This document shows, one piece after another, positions 1 to 8,988 of a DNA stretch of 64,000 nucleotides; within the stretch, counting starts at the first letter, position 1, and every line of letters begins with the position of its first letter. Where the stretch lies: the NCBI GenBank assembly GCA_041191405.1, contig JBEEOW010000004.1, positions 1 through 64,000 of the forward strand. The letters are read 5' to 3'. The position numbers and the translations under genes are program-made. Under the pieces are notes generated by a model, which was not told the DNA's origin, did not search any database, and saw only the letters and a program-made list of their open reading frames with translations. This DNA is from JBEEOW01 sp041191405. Its GTDB lineage: Bacteria; Bacteroidota; Bacteroidia; Cytophagales; UBA9547.

Positions 1-9
1 CAATACAAA

Positions 10-122
10 TGTAAAGCTATTTTAGGATAAATTTTAATTGTAAATCCTTTTTAGGATTAAGAAAATTAGTGTAAATTTATATCAGGATTATTAATCAAAT
101 CTGTAAACATTTTTTAGGACGA
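10..122 (+). repeat. four 21-bp direct repeats, about 31 bp apart
   Basis: Four imperfect copies start at 10, 39, 70 and 102. Each has the form TGTAAA, about 8 variable bases, then AGGAtta; copy 2 also contains a small AATCC/GGATT dyad. The start-to-start distances are 29, 31 and 32 bp, close to three DNA helical turns, so all copies would face the same side of the helix. No gene start is visible on the right. The array may be the operator of a gene beyond the left edge of the window. Regulatory function is inference. Confidence 0.55.
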
Positions 123-152
123 GACATCCTTTTCAAATTTTAGTTATTTATG

Positions 153-214
153 TTGTTGGTCAAAAAGACACAACAACGGCGGCTGGGGTGCTAGGAACAC
201 CAACAAAGGCGAAA
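153..214 (+). repeat. GC-rich palindromic repeat, left copy
   Basis: The element starts with TTGTTGGT (153-160), ends with ACCAACAA (199-206) plus GGCGAAA, and holds a small inner hairpin made of TTGTTG and CAACAA. A diverged copy in the opposite orientation lies at 748-806, so the two face each other across the lipoprotein gene. The element is much richer in G and C than its surroundings. It looks like a dispersed palindromic repeat; its mobility mechanism is unknown. Confidence 0.6.
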
Positions 215-233
215 CAGCGAGAGTACTTGCCCC

Positions 234-725
234 TTACCAAATTTCGGTAAATTCTTCATCTATTTTCATTTCAACTAACAGCCATTTATTATTCTTTTTC
301 TCAAAAATTAAATCACCATATCTAGCCCAGTTTTTAGATAAAGTAAAATATCTAGGGTTTATTTCTCCTTTCAAAAACTCTAAAACAGAAGTTTTATCAT
401 TAATACTATGACCAATTAATTGAATTGCTAATATTTTATAAATCTTTTTAAAATGTTCTTTATCACACAGTTTTTCATCAGAAAAATCAAGTTGCCCTTT
501 AATTTTTAATGGGAAGTCTATATGTAAATAAAGATATACTGTATCTAAATTAACTAAAGCTACTCGTATACTATCTATACTTAAAGTGTCATTCATTTTA
601 TTAGTTATAGACACAATGGTATCGAGTTTAATATCAATTCTGTTTTTTGAAACTTGCTTAGGTGATTCCGAACATGAAAACAAACTGATATTTATAAATA
701 CAATTAAACAAAATTTATAAATCAT
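234..725 (-). CDS. putative lipoprotein of unknown function
   Basis: I chose the ATG at 725 (163 aa). The upstream extension to 806 is only the translation of a palindromic repeat. The chosen start gives a clean lipoprotein signal peptide ending in LFSC, with Cys18 as the lipidated residue. The mature part is mixed alpha/beta, and its C-terminus (KKNNKWLLVEMKID) resembles the last strands of NTF2-like or DUF4878-like periplasmic domains, but this is weak. It is probably anchored in the outer or inner membrane facing the periplasm. It stands alone between two inverted palindromic repeats, which suggests a horizontally moved accessory gene. No family is recognised with confidence. Confidence 0.7.
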   Translation of the reverse strand: MIYKFCLIVFINISLFSCSESPKQVSKNRIDIKLDTIVSITNKMNDTLSIDSIRVALVNLDTVYLYLHIDFPLKIKGQLDFSDEKLCDKEHFKKIYKILAIQLIGHSINDKTSVLEFLKGEINPRYFTLSKNWARYGDLIFEKKNNKWLLVEMKIDEEFTEIW

Positions 726-747
726 TTTTACGGGTCGTTTGAAAATT

Positions 748-806
748 TTTCGCCATTGTTGGTGTTCTGGTCTGCCGTTGCCCTTGTTGGGTCTTATGAC
801 CAACAA
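748..806 (-). repeat. GC-rich palindromic repeat, right copy (inverted)
   Basis: Read on the minus strand this copy has the same order as the one at 153-214: TTGTTGGTCA, GAC-CAACAA, a variable centre, GAACACCAACAA, GGCGAAA. It lies directly upstream of the lipoprotein gene and forms the same stem-loop arrangement. Identity to the left copy is roughly three quarters by eye. Confidence 0.6.
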
Positions 807-834
807 GTCACTATACTTTAAATGTTACATATGG

Positions 835-892
835 CTGTTCGAGATTTTAAAGCACAGTATCTCGAACAGTATATAAAGAGGTTCTCTGAACC
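835..892. terminator. paired hairpins between lipoprotein and OmpA genes
   Basis: There is a perfect 10-bp inverted repeat, CTGTTCGAGA (835-844) with TCTCGAACAG (860-869), loop 15 nt. A second small hairpin follows, GGTTC-tct-GAACC (880-892). They lie just beyond the stop of the OmpA gene. No T-run follows on either strand, so termination is only a guess; an operator or repeat remnant is equally possible. Confidence 0.35.
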
Positions 893-914
893 GATTTGTA
901 GATATTTAATCCAT

Positions 915-3665
915 CTACTTCTTATAATTATAAAACTTTAATTCAGCTCTACGGTTTACTTTGTGATGTTCAGGAATTGGGGTTCCATCAGATGCGTTGT
1001 TTGGTTTTGCAGGTTTTGCTTCGCCATGCCAAACTGGGGTTATTTGTTCTTTTGGTATGCCCATGTGGGTAAAAAATTTCATCAAAGTTTTAGCTCTCTT
1101 GTACGACAAATCTAGGTTATATTGCTCACTACCAACATTGTCGGTATGGGCTTCAATTTTCAATTTCACTTTTGGGTGATGTACCAAAAATCTTGCAATA
1201 CTATCAAGCATTGTTCTATGTTCTTGTATAAAATTATCTTCATTGTAGCCATAATGAACTGTCATTTGAATATCTGGCTCTTCTTCTTTATTAGCTTTTG
1301 ATTTAGGAATATTTCTAGTTTCAAGACTTGAAATAATTGAATCTATGCGTGATGAACTCGAAACATCTAATGCCTCCGATGTTTTATCATCATACACAAT
1401 ACATTTTTTTACATCTTTAAATCTATACACTTTAGTAACTTTGCGTTCTACCTTTTTGTGCATTTTTACAGTATCTTCAATTGCTTGTGCAAGTGTATTT
1501 TGTAGTTTTAATCTGCGAATTGAATCTTCAACCTGTTGCGCTCTTAAATCACTTAACTTATTGATTGTAATAGCTTTTTGTTGGGTATTACTTAATTTAG
1601 TTTTGTTTATTGTATCAACTTTAGCTACACTTTTGTCGTTTTTCTCTACTTCCTCAATAGTTTTAAATACGGTATCAATCAATGCTGCCATATTGGTTTG
1701 ACGTACATTTTTAACTTTTTTCAAAGTATCAACCTGTACTTGCTCATTCACTTGTTTTAATTTAAACTTATTTAAAGTGTCAGCTTGTTGAGCAACTTGG
1801 GTAATTTTTACTTTGTTCAAAGTGTCAATTTGTTGGGCAACATTGGTAATTTTTACCTTATTCAATGTGGTATCAACTACTTGCGTTAAAGTTGATTTTA
1901 ATTTGATTGTTGTATCTGGACTTTGAACTATTGCTTTCTTTGTTGTGTCCTCTTCATAGATATAAATATTTAATGACCAAATACTTAATCTTGGATGATC
2001 AACCTTAGTAATAGATGCTGAATCTTGTGGATTTAATAAACTTAATTCACCAGGAACATCTTTTGAGTTTGTTTTAAAAAGTACCCTTTCAAGTAATTTT
2101 TCATTTGTATGAGATTGTGCAGAATAGGTTTGTGAGGAATCCATTACATACATTTGATTCTCCAATAACATTTTTGTCATTAACTCATTATCAATATTTT
2201 TATAAGGTTTTATTGATGTTGGTTCTTTACCAACATTCAATTCGTTAATGGTTTCAAATGCATTTGGATAAATTGATTTATCACGTTTTTTGTAAGTATG
2301 AACCAATAATAAAGTAGGTGCTGGTTTGGTAAAACTATAAATATCATCGCAACAAGTTTTACTTTTTAGGTTTATTCCACCTTCTCTATTAGAAACCAAG
2401 AAACCTGCATTTCCTTTTCCATAATTGAAATAAGTATCATCAACAGATGAATTTAATGGCTGACCAACATTATGCGGCACAGAATCCCAAGCAGTCATTT
2501 GTCCTTTACTTGAAAAAATATCAAAGCCACCAAAACCGGGATAGAAGTTTGAACTGAAATACAATTTGCCAGTCAAACGGTCGTAATATGGAGTTATTTC
2601 ATCACGAACAGAGTTAATATCTTTGCCTGCATTTAGTGGGTTTCTCAAACTTCCATCAGGTGCAATGGTCGAAAACCAAATATCAAAGCCACCTTTACCA
2701 CCAATTCTATTTGAAGAAAAATAAAGTACTTGCTGCTCGCCTTTATCAGTTTTGTGAACGGTAATGTGTGGTTGAGTATTCGAAAATCCGTGTCTATTAA
2801 TTCCTGAATGTAATTTTTTAGGTTTGCTTAAATTACCATCTTTATCCACATCGGCAACATACAAATAACAGATAGTTTGATGTTTTAAATTTTCATAACA
2901 CCTACTAAAATAAAACTTTTTACCATCTGGCGACAAAGAACCATTTGCATTGCTTTCAAAGGCTGTATTTACTTTTTCAATTAACTCAGGTGTAGTCCAA
3001 CCATTTTCTTTTAACTTGGCTTCATATAGTTTTGTTTGGTAAGCATGTACTTCTTCGTGACTGTAAGTTAACACTGTATCAGATTGTAAAGAAGCAAATA
3101 TCAAAGTGCTATCATTGATTAAAGTTGGCGAAAAATCTGAATAGGCAGAGTTGATACTATCGCCTAAATGTTCAATAGTAGTACTATCAATAAATTTGTA
3201 ATTTTTCTCTGCAAACTCACAAGAGATTATTTCTTGTTCAGCATATAACCTAAATTTTGTACCTCTATAATCTTTAAACTTACTATCTAAAAATAACTTA
3301 AAATTAGCTTTTGCTTCACTGTATTTGCGGTTATATTTCTGGGTTTCAGCCAAACGAAACAAAGCTGCAGTAGTTACTTTGGCATCTAGTTCAATCACTT
3401 TTTTAAACCAAACTTCAGCAGAGGCATAATCTCTTGAAAAGAAATATGCTTCAGCCAAACGATTGGCATATTTTCTATTTTTAGGATGCTCATTAGCCAA
3501 AGCAGTTAATTGTTCAATGGCATTGAAATAACTTCCATTGTCAATCAAATTTGAAGCTACTGTATGGCGTTTTTCATGGTGGAGATTTTTAATATCTCTC
3601 ACCTGAGCCAAGGCTAAATTATTAATTATAAACAGTATAACAAGAAGTGTATATATATTTTTCAT
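915..3665 (-). CDS. OmpA family protein with TPR and PD40 propeller (PorE-like)
   Basis: A 916-aa exported protein. Residues 1-20 are a signal peptide with no lipobox. About 25-150 are TPR-like helices, and about 170-445 are PD40/WD40-like propeller blades (motifs SPDGKKFYFSR, LYFSSNRIGGKGGFDIW, LYFSSNFYPGFGGFDIF). A long low-complexity linker follows, and about 805-916 is a C-terminal OmpA domain with IEAHTDNVGS and an LSYKRA motif, the residues that bind diaminopimelate of peptidoglycan. This domain order is that of PorE-type proteins, which tie the type IX secretion machinery to the cell wall. It is the last gene of an operon with PorP/SprF and a type B CTD adhesin. Unusually, the linker carries about four 15-aa repeats (residues about 597-655). 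An envelope-scaffold role for the adhesin system is inferred. Confidence 0.85.
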   Translation of the reverse strand: MKNIYTLLVILFIINNLALAQVRDIKNLHHEKRHTVASNLIDNGSYFNAIEQLTALANEHPKNRKYANRLAEAYFFSRDYASAEVWFKKVIELDAKVTTAALFRLAETQKYNRKYSEAKANFKLFLDSKFKDYRGTKFRLYAEQEIISCEFAEKNYKFIDSTTIEHLGDSINSAYSDFSPTLINDSTLIFASLQSDTVLTYSHEEVHAYQTKLYEAKLKENGWTTPELIEKVNTAFESNANGSLSPDGKKFYFSRCYENLKHQTICYLYVADVDKDGNLSKPKKLHSGINRHGFSNTQPHITVHKTDKGEQQVLYFSSNRIGGKGGFDIWFSTIAPDGSLRNPLNAGKDINSVRDEITPYYDRLTGKLYFSSNFYPGFGGFDIFSSKGQMTAWDSVPHNVGQPLNSSVDDTYFNYGKGNAGFLVSNREGGINLKSKTCCDDIYSFTKPAPTLLLVHTYKKRDKSIYPNAFETINELNVGKEPTSIKPYKNIDNELMTKMLLENQMYVMDSSQTYSAQSHTNEKLLERVLFKTNSKDVPGELSLLNPQDSASITKVDHPRLSIWSLNIYIYEEDTTKKAIVQSPDTTIKLKSTLTQVVDTTLNKVKITNVAQQIDTLNKVKITQVAQQADTLNKFKLKQVNEQVQVDTLKKVKNVRQTNMAALIDTVFKTIEEVEKNDKSVAKVDTINKTKLSNTQQKAITINKLSDLRAQQVEDSIRRLKLQNTLAQAIEDTVKMHKKVERKVTKVYRFKDVKKCIVYDDKTSEALDVSSSSRIDSIISSLETRNIPKSKANKEEEPDIQMTVHYGYNEDNFIQEHRTMLDSIARFLVHHPKVKLKIEAHTDNVGSEQYNLDLSYKRAKTLMKFFTHMGIPKEQITPVWHGEAKPAKPNNASDGTPIPEHHKVNRRAELKFYNYKK
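1700..1880 (-). repeat. 45-bp tandem repeats inside the OmpA/PD40 gene
   Basis: On the coding (minus) strand the region encodes roughly four copies of a 15-aa unit of the form TLNKVKITQVAQQAD. Two are near identical, one has two extra residues, and the last is degenerate. At DNA level the two best copies are about 45 bp and nearly identical. The unit is Lys/Gln/Val rich and probably extended or coiled. Copy number may vary between strains by slippage. Confidence 0.75.
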
Positions 3666-3686
3666 TGATAGAAATGCTATTTTGTA

Positions 3687-4745
3687 TTAAAAAAATCTAC
3701 ATGGAACAGTTAATTCATTTGGCAATGCTCTTTTCAAGAAACCCAAATAAATAAATGTAATTTCAAAAGCACCTACATTTTTAGTTCTTCCAATTTCGGG
3801 TACTTTTTTAATATCGTTTAATGATGAATTTGTGATATCATAACTTAAACCTAATTGGTAATGTTTGTATTTTAAACCACCATATACAATGGATGCATCT
3901 CTGGTTCTATACCAATAGCCGAGCATTACAGTTCCTGTTTTTAATTTTCCATTTAAAATAGAATATCCAACTGCAGCACCAGGAGCAAAATCAATTGCTT
4001 TCATTTGTTGAGTAAATTGAATAGCTGGCAATAACGATACAGACCTAGTTAATTGATAATTAGCTCCTAGGTTATAATTTGTTCTGTAATTTAATCTATT
4101 ACTACTACTTAAAATTGTTTCTTTTGGTCTGTTTATATTATAAATAGATGCCCCAAGATAAATATCAAGTCTAGCATTCACATCATAATCCCAAACTGCA
4201 CCTGCATTAAAGTTTATGTAACCAAAACTTGTTGCCGAATTTTCACCAGAAGGGTTTGTAGTTACCTGATAATTATCAATTTGTGAAGCAAAATATAAGT
4301 TCTGGTCGTTGATATTTTTTTGAACAAAACCTAATTGAATTCCTGTTGAAACTTTATGACGACGTAATCTATCCAACACTCTGTGGTAAGCAGCCGATGC
4401 CCAATAGTATTGATTTGAATAAATACCATCTCCCAATTGGTCGTTTACAACCATTAAACCAACACCAACTTTATGAATACCAGCTTCATCTAAACGATAA
4501 TTAATATCTGCAAAAACAGAGGTAGTTGCAAAAGTAGCGTTTATTTGTCGCCACTGACTTCTATATGCCCCTCCTACCCTATAATCAGCAGGGAACTTAC
4601 CTGTAAAAGCAGGGTTTTGAGCAATCGGTGTATTATAAAACTGTGAATAGTGAAAATCTTGTGCAAATAATTTATTTATCAATACAACTGAAAATAAAAC
4701 ACTTACACAAATATCTTTTATAATTTTTGAATATTTCAAATACAT
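3687..4745 (-). CDS. type IX secretion membrane protein, PorP/SprF family
   Basis: A 352-aa outer-membrane protein. The signal peptide ends at about LFAQ, followed by the family's typical mature N-terminus DFHYSQFYNTPIAQNPAFTG and alternating strands of a beta barrel to the C-terminus. PorP/SprF proteins anchor or help surface-display partner T9SS cargo that carries a type B C-terminal domain. The partner gene, a PKD adhesin, lies immediately upstream in the same operon, and an OmpA/PD40 gene follows 21 bp downstream, the same pairing as SprB with SprF in gliding flavobacteria. Genomes usually hold many paralogues, so this one is probably specific for its neighbour. Confidence 0.92.
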   Translation of the reverse strand: MYLKYSKIIKDICVSVLFSVVLINKLFAQDFHYSQFYNTPIAQNPAFTGKFPADYRVGGAYRSQWRQINATFATTSVFADINYRLDEAGIHKVGVGLMVVNDQLGDGIYSNQYYWASAAYHRVLDRLRRHKVSTGIQLGFVQKNINDQNLYFASQIDNYQVTTNPSGENSATSFGYINFNAGAVWDYDVNARLDIYLGASIYNINRPKETILSSSNRLNYRTNYNLGANYQLTRSVSLLPAIQFTQQMKAIDFAPGAAVGYSILNGKLKTGTVMLGYWYRTRDASIVYGGLKYKHYQLGLSYDITNSSLNDIKKVPEIGRTKNVGAFEITFIYLGFLKRALPNELTVPCRFF

Positions 4746-4795
4746 TATTAATTCTATATTTTAAACGATTGAATCTTTTCTTTTAACAATAAAAA

Positions 4796-7700
4796 CTATC
4801 TAATAATGGTAACTTTTCCTTGTTTAATCACATCTTCGTTAAGGAAAGATTTTGCTTTTACATAGTAAACATACACGCCCATAGGTTGCTCAACGCCATT
4901 GTAAGTTCCATCCCAAGCAGCTTCTTTATCACCATTTGCTTCCCAAATTAATTCGCCCCAACGATTGTATAGTTTAATTTCATCAATAGAAGCAATTCCT
5001 CTAAAAATGGCTTTAAATACATCATTTAAACCATCTCCATTTGGCGAAAAACCTGTTGGAAACAGTAAGCGAATATTTAAATCAATCGGTTTTTCAATTT
5101 CGTCAGAACAACCGTATTGATTCGTAACTATCTGTTTCACATTATATATTCCAGCAAATTGATAGGTATGAATGGGATTTGCTTTTGAGTTTTCAGCATT
5201 AATAGCTGAATTATCTCCAAATGTATATTGATATTTCGTTATAAAATCTCCAGGAAATAATTGTGTTGAATCAGTAAACTGTATAGGTTTTTGAGCTACA
5301 ACATTTTGATAATCTAAAGTAAAACCGGCAATAGGTTTCGGTTTAACAAAAACTGTATCAATATAAGTTTTGTAACAACCCGATTGCTTATTTTTTACAG
5401 TTAATGAAACTGCATATTTTCCTGGTAAATTATAAATCATAGTCGGACTTTCAGCAGTTGATGAATCCCCATTTCCAAAATACCACTTCCACGCAATAAT
5501 TTCATCATCAGGAAGAGCTTTTGATAAATTAGTAAACTGAGTACCTGATTCCCAACAAACAGTATCTGCTTTAAACTTCGAATCTGCAACTTGTTTTATA
5601 GTAATTGGAATTGTTGTATCCTTACTACATTGATAACGAGAGTTTTCAATTTTTACAGATACATCATATTTGTTTGGTAAAGCATAAGTATGAATAGGAT
5701 TCCTTGAATTATCAATAGTTCCATCTCCAAAAACCCAAGTATATTTTGTAATTTCTACCTCTGGATTATCATTACAAAATAAATTAAATTGAATTCCGTT
5801 GGTAGCACAACTATCAGAAGCACAGAATTTTGGTATTGGGAATTTTAATATTCTAAAGTTCTGATCATCAACAGTATACTCGCAACCATCAGTATTTTTA
5901 ACTTTTAAAGTTGCGTAATGATTTCCATTATTTGTAAATGTTCTTGATTGAATATTTAAATCTTCACCAGTGATATCGGTAACTGTTTCTTTGATTGAAT
6001 CTAAAACCGTTTTGGTAAATGGAGGTTTTGAATCTTGATAACTAAACTTCCAATTCCATTCTGTAATTGGATTACCTGATGTTCGCACTCCTTTAATTGT
6101 TGTTGGTGCATCAGCGCATAAACCAACTGGGTCTCTAATTTCAACCTTTAATTCAGGGAATACTACAACTTTTGCTGTATCATCTTGATAACAGTAATTT
6201 CCATTGTAATAAGTTCTTAAAGTTACTGTATATAAACCATTTCCATAACTTGTGTATTTATGGGTTGATTTAAAAATCGGTTTATTATCAACATCATTTA
6301 CAAGTGATTTCTTTCCAACATTTAATTTTGTTCCATCGCCTAAATCCCAGTATAAAGTATCAATAAATAAACCTTTTCTAGACTTTAAATTTACAGGAGT
6401 GCCTACACAAACCGGACTTGGTGCAACCGAAAAACTAGGTTCTAAATAATTATTATAAACTGAAATTGACATTGAATCTGTACAACCAGTTTTATCAACA
6501 ATAGTAATTTTAGGTTTATACAAGCCATTTACTGCATAAATATGGTATAAACTTTTTACACTTGTATCTGCTCCTGTTAATACTAAATCAGGTGATCCAT
6601 CTCCAAAATTCCAAGTTTTTTTAACAATTCCCCAACTTGATTTTGAATTATCTACCAATTTAGTTGTGTCACCTTTTTTACAGTAATAACTTGTAATTCC
6701 AATACTTGGTGTAATTGCTCTACTAACTGTTACACTTTTTATTGAGTCACACCCAAATTGGTCAGTAACTTTTACTGAATAAACACCTGATTTATTCAGA
6801 GGAATTGTTTTAGTTAAAACATTATTTGGACCATCAGGGCTCCATGAAACTTGTAATGGTTGCCAAACCATATTTGCTGATGTTTTCCATTTTTTAACTG
6901 TCATGGTATCCATAGCCAAAAGTGTAGTGTCGGCAGACATATCACAACGAGCAATAAAACTTGTTTCCCTTAAATTTACATAAGGTTGAGGCCTGATAAA
7001 CATTGTTTTGGTTACACTAGCTTTACAACCGTTGATATTGGTTGCAGTCATGGTGATTTGATAAGTACTATCCGATGATGGTTTCCAGCCTTCTAATCTT
7101 TTTCTTGTTGGTTGACCAGGTAAATATTCGCTATAATTTAAAATTAAAGAATCCGATTTTCCTGTTTTTAAACTTTTAAAATCAAATTTATATTTACTTA
7201 TTCCACAAGATGTTACAGATGTTAAATCATTAAATGGCACCGTAGATGATTTTCTTTTACATGAATCCAAATATTTAAAATCAGGTATTGGTGGACTACA
7301 AATTTTAATTCGTTTTGTAGTATCCCCTTTACAACCATCTTCATCTGTTACTTTTAGTTTCACAAAATAAAAACCTTCAGTTAAATATTGATGTTTGGTA
7401 TCTTGTAAAGTGGAAGTATTATTTTGAGTATCACCAAATTCCCATTCCCAATTATTAATTACTGCACCAGTTTTTGAAAATGAAAGACCTGATGATTTAA
7501 AAACTGCCAAACTATTGGTACAAAGCGAATCACTTGAAAAATCAGCTACAACTCCACTTGTTACCGAAATACTATCTCTATTTTTACAGCCAAATTTATC
7601 AGTTAATTCTAACCAAAATTTTCCAGCTCCAACTGTTATTGAAGGTGTAGTTTCAGATGTACTCCACAAATAAGTATATGGACTCGAACCTGTTAAATTA

Positions 7701-8938
7701 TAAGCTTGTAATTTTTTTAAATCAGTACATTTTATCAATGTATCATTTGGCAAATTAAAATTTGGAAAAGGACGAACAAGTATTTTATAAGTTCTTGAAA
7801 CAGTTCCAGTTATTGGACAATTATCATCATCTAATTTAACTGTGAATGTATAATTACCATTTGCAATTTTGGAAGTATTCCAAGTAAAAGTACCAATAGG
7901 TGTTAAGCTATCATTACCCAAAACAGAAAAATTAGCACCTTCAACACCATTATTCCATGTCATTTTTAGCTTTTGAGTTATATCTAAATCAGTTCCATGC
8001 ATTGTGAATGATATTCTATCTCCAGCACAAACCGTAAGTGAATCAACCGAACCATTGTCAATACCCGAAAGTATTGGATTTTTATTTAAATTATCTTTGG
8101 TAATAATTTGAAAATCACGCATTGCACTACCAACTAAAATACCATTTCGATATTCCTCAACTACATAAGATGTCACAGAAACTTCTTGTTTTGTTGGAGT
8201 TAGCTCAATACTTCCATTCCCTTTTAAAACCAATGCAGGTGAAGATGTAACAGGATTAATTGCCGAAAATGGACTCAAATAGGTTACATTCTTGGTAGAA
8301 GACACTTTTGGTGTAACGAGTTTATATACCAACACATCTCCATCAACTTCGGTAACTCCAGGATTAATTACATTTAATTGATTGGTAGATAAATAAGCTA
8401 CTCCCGCTCCCGAAAATTGTGGAGATGAATTATTGTTTTGAGTAGATAAATTATTGTTCAGTTTAGATTCAATATATATATCTGATGAACCAGCATTTGC
8501 AATATTTGTTATTGCATTATTTCTAAATGTACCCGTTGGATTCCAACTAATTATCCAATCATTACATTTTTGAGGTAAAGAAACTACACCTTCATATACA
8601 ATTTTTTGAATACCCAAATTAGTACCACCTTGACAAACAGTTTTTTGACTCAAACAACTAGGCCCAACTTCAACAGGTGTACCTACTGGCTTTACAGTAA
8701 AACTTCCACCATTAGCACAAGAAACTGAATTATAATTTAGTGTATATGAAATACTTGCTTGCTCTCCCGAACAATCTCTGTATACAACTAAAGTAAATTT
8801 ATATTGATTTACGCCTACATTGACATAAGAAATATCTGCACCAACGATGTGATTTGCTTGAGAGTTTGTGTTTGTAAACAAAAATATTGCTGTAATTACA
8901 AATGCAATACTTGTTCTAAAAACATTTTTAAGCTTCAT
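4796..8938 (-). CDS. PKD-repeat surface adhesin with T9SS type B sorting domain
   Basis: A 1380-aa secreted protein. The signal peptide is about residues 1-28, followed by the conserved N-terminal module starting ANHIVGADISYVNVG. Then come many PKD/Ig-like beta-sandwich repeats, visible as FGD or LGD motifs (FGDTQNN, FGDGSPD, LGDGTK, FGDGTID, FGDNSA). The last about 85 residues are a gliding-motility type C-terminal domain: FSPNGDGLNDVF, LYNRWGELIW, WDGTYNG, GVYVYYVKA. This type B signal directs export through the type IX system and surface attachment. It is first in the operon with PorP and OmpA genes. A binding target (polysaccharide or surfaces) is plausible but not shown by the sequence. 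Confidence 0.92.
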   Translation of the reverse strand: MKLKNVFRTSIAFVITAIFLFTNTNSQANHIVGADISYVNVGVNQYKFTLVVYRDCSGEQASISYTLNYNSVSCANGGSFTVKPVGTPVEVGPSCLSQKTVCQGGTNLGIQKIVYEGVVSLPQKCNDWIISWNPTGTFRNNAITNIANAGSSDIYIESKLNNNLSTQNNNSSPQFSGAGVAYLSTNQLNVINPGVTEVDGDVLVYKLVTPKVSSTKNVTYLSPFSAINPVTSSPALVLKGNGSIELTPTKQEVSVTSYVVEEYRNGILVGSAMRDFQIITKDNLNKNPILSGIDNGSVDSLTVCAGDRISFTMHGTDLDITQKLKMTWNNGVEGANFSVLGNDSLTPIGTFTWNTSKIANGNYTFTVKLDDDNCPITGTVSRTYKILVRPFPNFNLPNDTLIKCTDLKKLQAYNLTGSSPYTYLWSTSETTPSITVGAGKFWLELTDKFGCKNRDSISVTSGVVADFSSDSLCTNSLAVFKSSGLSFSKTGAVINNWEWEFGDTQNNTSTLQDTKHQYLTEGFYFVKLKVTDEDGCKGDTTKRIKICSPPIPDFKYLDSCKRKSSTVPFNDLTSVTSCGISKYKFDFKSLKTGKSDSLILNYSEYLPGQPTRKRLEGWKPSSDSTYQITMTATNINGCKASVTKTMFIRPQPYVNLRETSFIARCDMSADTTLLAMDTMTVKKWKTSANMVWQPLQVSWSPDGPNNVLTKTIPLNKSGVYSVKVTDQFGCDSIKSVTVSRAITPSIGITSYYCKKGDTTKLVDNSKSSWGIVKKTWNFGDGSPDLVLTGADTSVKSLYHIYAVNGLYKPKITIVDKTGCTDSMSISVYNNYLEPSFSVAPSPVCVGTPVNLKSRKGLFIDTLYWDLGDGTKLNVGKKSLVNDVDNKPIFKSTHKYTSYGNGLYTVTLRTYYNGNYCYQDDTAKVVVFPELKVEIRDPVGLCADAPTTIKGVRTSGNPITEWNWKFSYQDSKPPFTKTVLDSIKETVTDITGEDLNIQSRTFTNNGNHYATLKVKNTDGCEYTVDDQNFRILKFPIPKFCASDSCATNGIQFNLFCNDNPEVEITKYTWVFGDGTIDNSRNPIHTYALPNKYDVSVKIENSRYQCSKDTTIPITIKQVADSKFKADTVCWESGTQFTNLSKALPDDEIIAWKWYFGNGDSSTAESPTMIYNLPGKYAVSLTVKNKQSGCYKTYIDTVFVKPKPIAGFTLDYQNVVAQKPIQFTDSTQLFPGDFITKYQYTFGDNSAINAENSKANPIHTYQFAGIYNVKQIVTNQYGCSDEIEKPIDLNIRLLFPTGFSPNGDGLNDVFKAIFRGIASIDEIKLYNRWGELIWEANGDKEAAWDGTYNGVEQPMGVYVYYVKAKSFLNEDVIKQGKVTIIR

Positions 8939-8958
8939 AAATGTTTGAAATTGAAATT

Positions 8959-8966
8959 CAAAGTTA
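8959..8966 (-). promoter_or_regulatory. -7 box for the adhesin operon
   Basis: On the minus strand the sequence reads TAACTTTG, a perfect match to the Bacteroidota -7 consensus TAnnTTTG, 20 bp upstream of the adhesin ATG. No good TTTG -33 element is seen at the expected distance. Confidence 0.5.
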
Positions 8967-8988
8967 ATTTATAATTATGATAATAGCA

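Noticed and set aside
10..122. Possible CRISPR array at the left edge
   Set aside because: The 21-bp units are separated by only about 8-11 bp, far too short for spacers, and the units themselves vary. No cas genes are adjacent.
153..806. Integron cassette with attC sites
   Set aside because: The two elements are in opposite orientation, whereas cassette arrays have attC sites in the same orientation, and no integrase is visible. Kept only as a cassette-like hypothesis.
726..806. N-terminal extension of the lipoprotein gene
   Set aside because: It translates a palindromic repeat and would bury the signal peptide inside the protein.
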